Part shown: one piece after another, positions 63,810 to 64,000 of the stretch | Numbering within the stretch: position 1 is the first letter of the stretch | Layout: the number at the start of each line of letters is the position of its first letter | Assembly: GCA_964006375.1 (NCBI GenBank) | Contig: OZ023269.1 | Location: 6,890,426-6,954,425 of the forward strand | Reading direction: 5' to 3' | DNA length: 64,000 bases | Origin: Tillus elongatus | Taxonomy: Eukaryota > Arthropoda > Insecta > Coleoptera > Cleridae | Translations under genes and position numbers: made by a program | Notes under the pieces: generated by a model | What the model saw: only the letters and a program-made list of their open reading frames with translations | Told to the model about the DNA's origin: nothing | Database searches by the model: none

Positions 63810-63905
63810 AACATATCCCGTTAAAGATCCGTACCTCCTTGCAGAAAGGAAGCGGCGCTGCAAAATTCTCAAGGTGGTGGGGGAATATGGTGTGTTTTGT
63901 TTTTT
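63810..63905 (+). repeat. SINE tail fragment
   Basis: CCCGTTAAAGATCCGTACC, CTTGCAGAAAGGAAGCGG matches the tail domain of the SINE at 58371-58727. Confidence 0.6.
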
Positions 63906-64000
63906 AACCGACTTCAAAAAAGGAGGAGGTTCTCAATTCGACTGTATTTTTTGCGTGTGTTACCTCAGAACTTTTTTCTAGGTAAACCGATTTTGAGAAT
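63906..64000 (+). repeat. Start of a dispersed insect repeat
   Basis: ACCGACTTCAAAAAAGGAGG, AGGTTCTCAATTCGACTG is a phrase I recognise as common in insect intergenic DNA; the element runs off the window and its class is not clear. Confidence 0.4.

Overview
This is a stretch of AT-rich animal nuclear genome, almost certainly from an insect. Evidence: spliced genes with GT..AG introns, LINEs of the kinds common in insects, Tc1/mariner, PIF/Harbinger, hAT and Penelope-like elements, a LINE tail of CCTAA units (the insect telomere motif), and long (TA)n arrays. Nothing in the sequence fixes the order or species. There are no bacterial operons, rRNA genes or CRISPR arrays.

Two host genes can be assembled exon by exon, and they converge. 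(1) On the + strand (13588-22320) is a RhoGAP93B/Vilse/ARHGAP39 homologue: three coding exons giving two WW domains, a MyTH4 domain and a RhoGAP domain, 651 aa. Its 6.7 kb intron has taken three LINE insertions. (2) On the - strand (60678 down to 30604) is an NT5DC2/NT5DC3-type HAD-family 5'-nucleotidase-domain protein: nine exons of 96-228 bp over 30 kb, 491 codons joined without a frame break and with the HAD motifs present. Its first exon(s) lie upstream of 60678 and were not found.

The rest is transposable elements. 1-13 kb: decayed LINEs, a Penelope-like (PLE) fragment, a mariner relic and members of a repeat family (called Z here) with a microsatellite at its centre. 14-21 kb: LINEs in the RhoGAP intron. 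22.5-29 kb: a PIF/Harbinger (TSD TTA), a mariner with ~440 bp inverted repeats (TSD TA) and a non-autonomous hAT (TSD GTGTTGCT). 30.8-31.7 kb: a ~320 bp repeat in inverted and tandem arrangement carrying two hammerhead ribozymes, best described as a retrozyme. 36.4-38.1 kb: a 17 x 70 bp minisatellite grown from the PLE terminal repeat. 39-58 kb: more LINE copies and mariners inside NT5DC introns. 58.4 kb: a complete SINE with a 13 bp TSD. 61.7-62.9 kb: a fold-back element with an 8 bp TSD sitting inside a MITE.

The most unusual content is the self-cleaving-RNA theme: a well-formed hammerhead pair in a retrozyme-like element, hammerhead-like motifs in a second repeat family, and a decayed one in the PLE terminal repeat that also seeded a satellite array. 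Nothing was searched or folded by computer; all calls come from reading the sequence.
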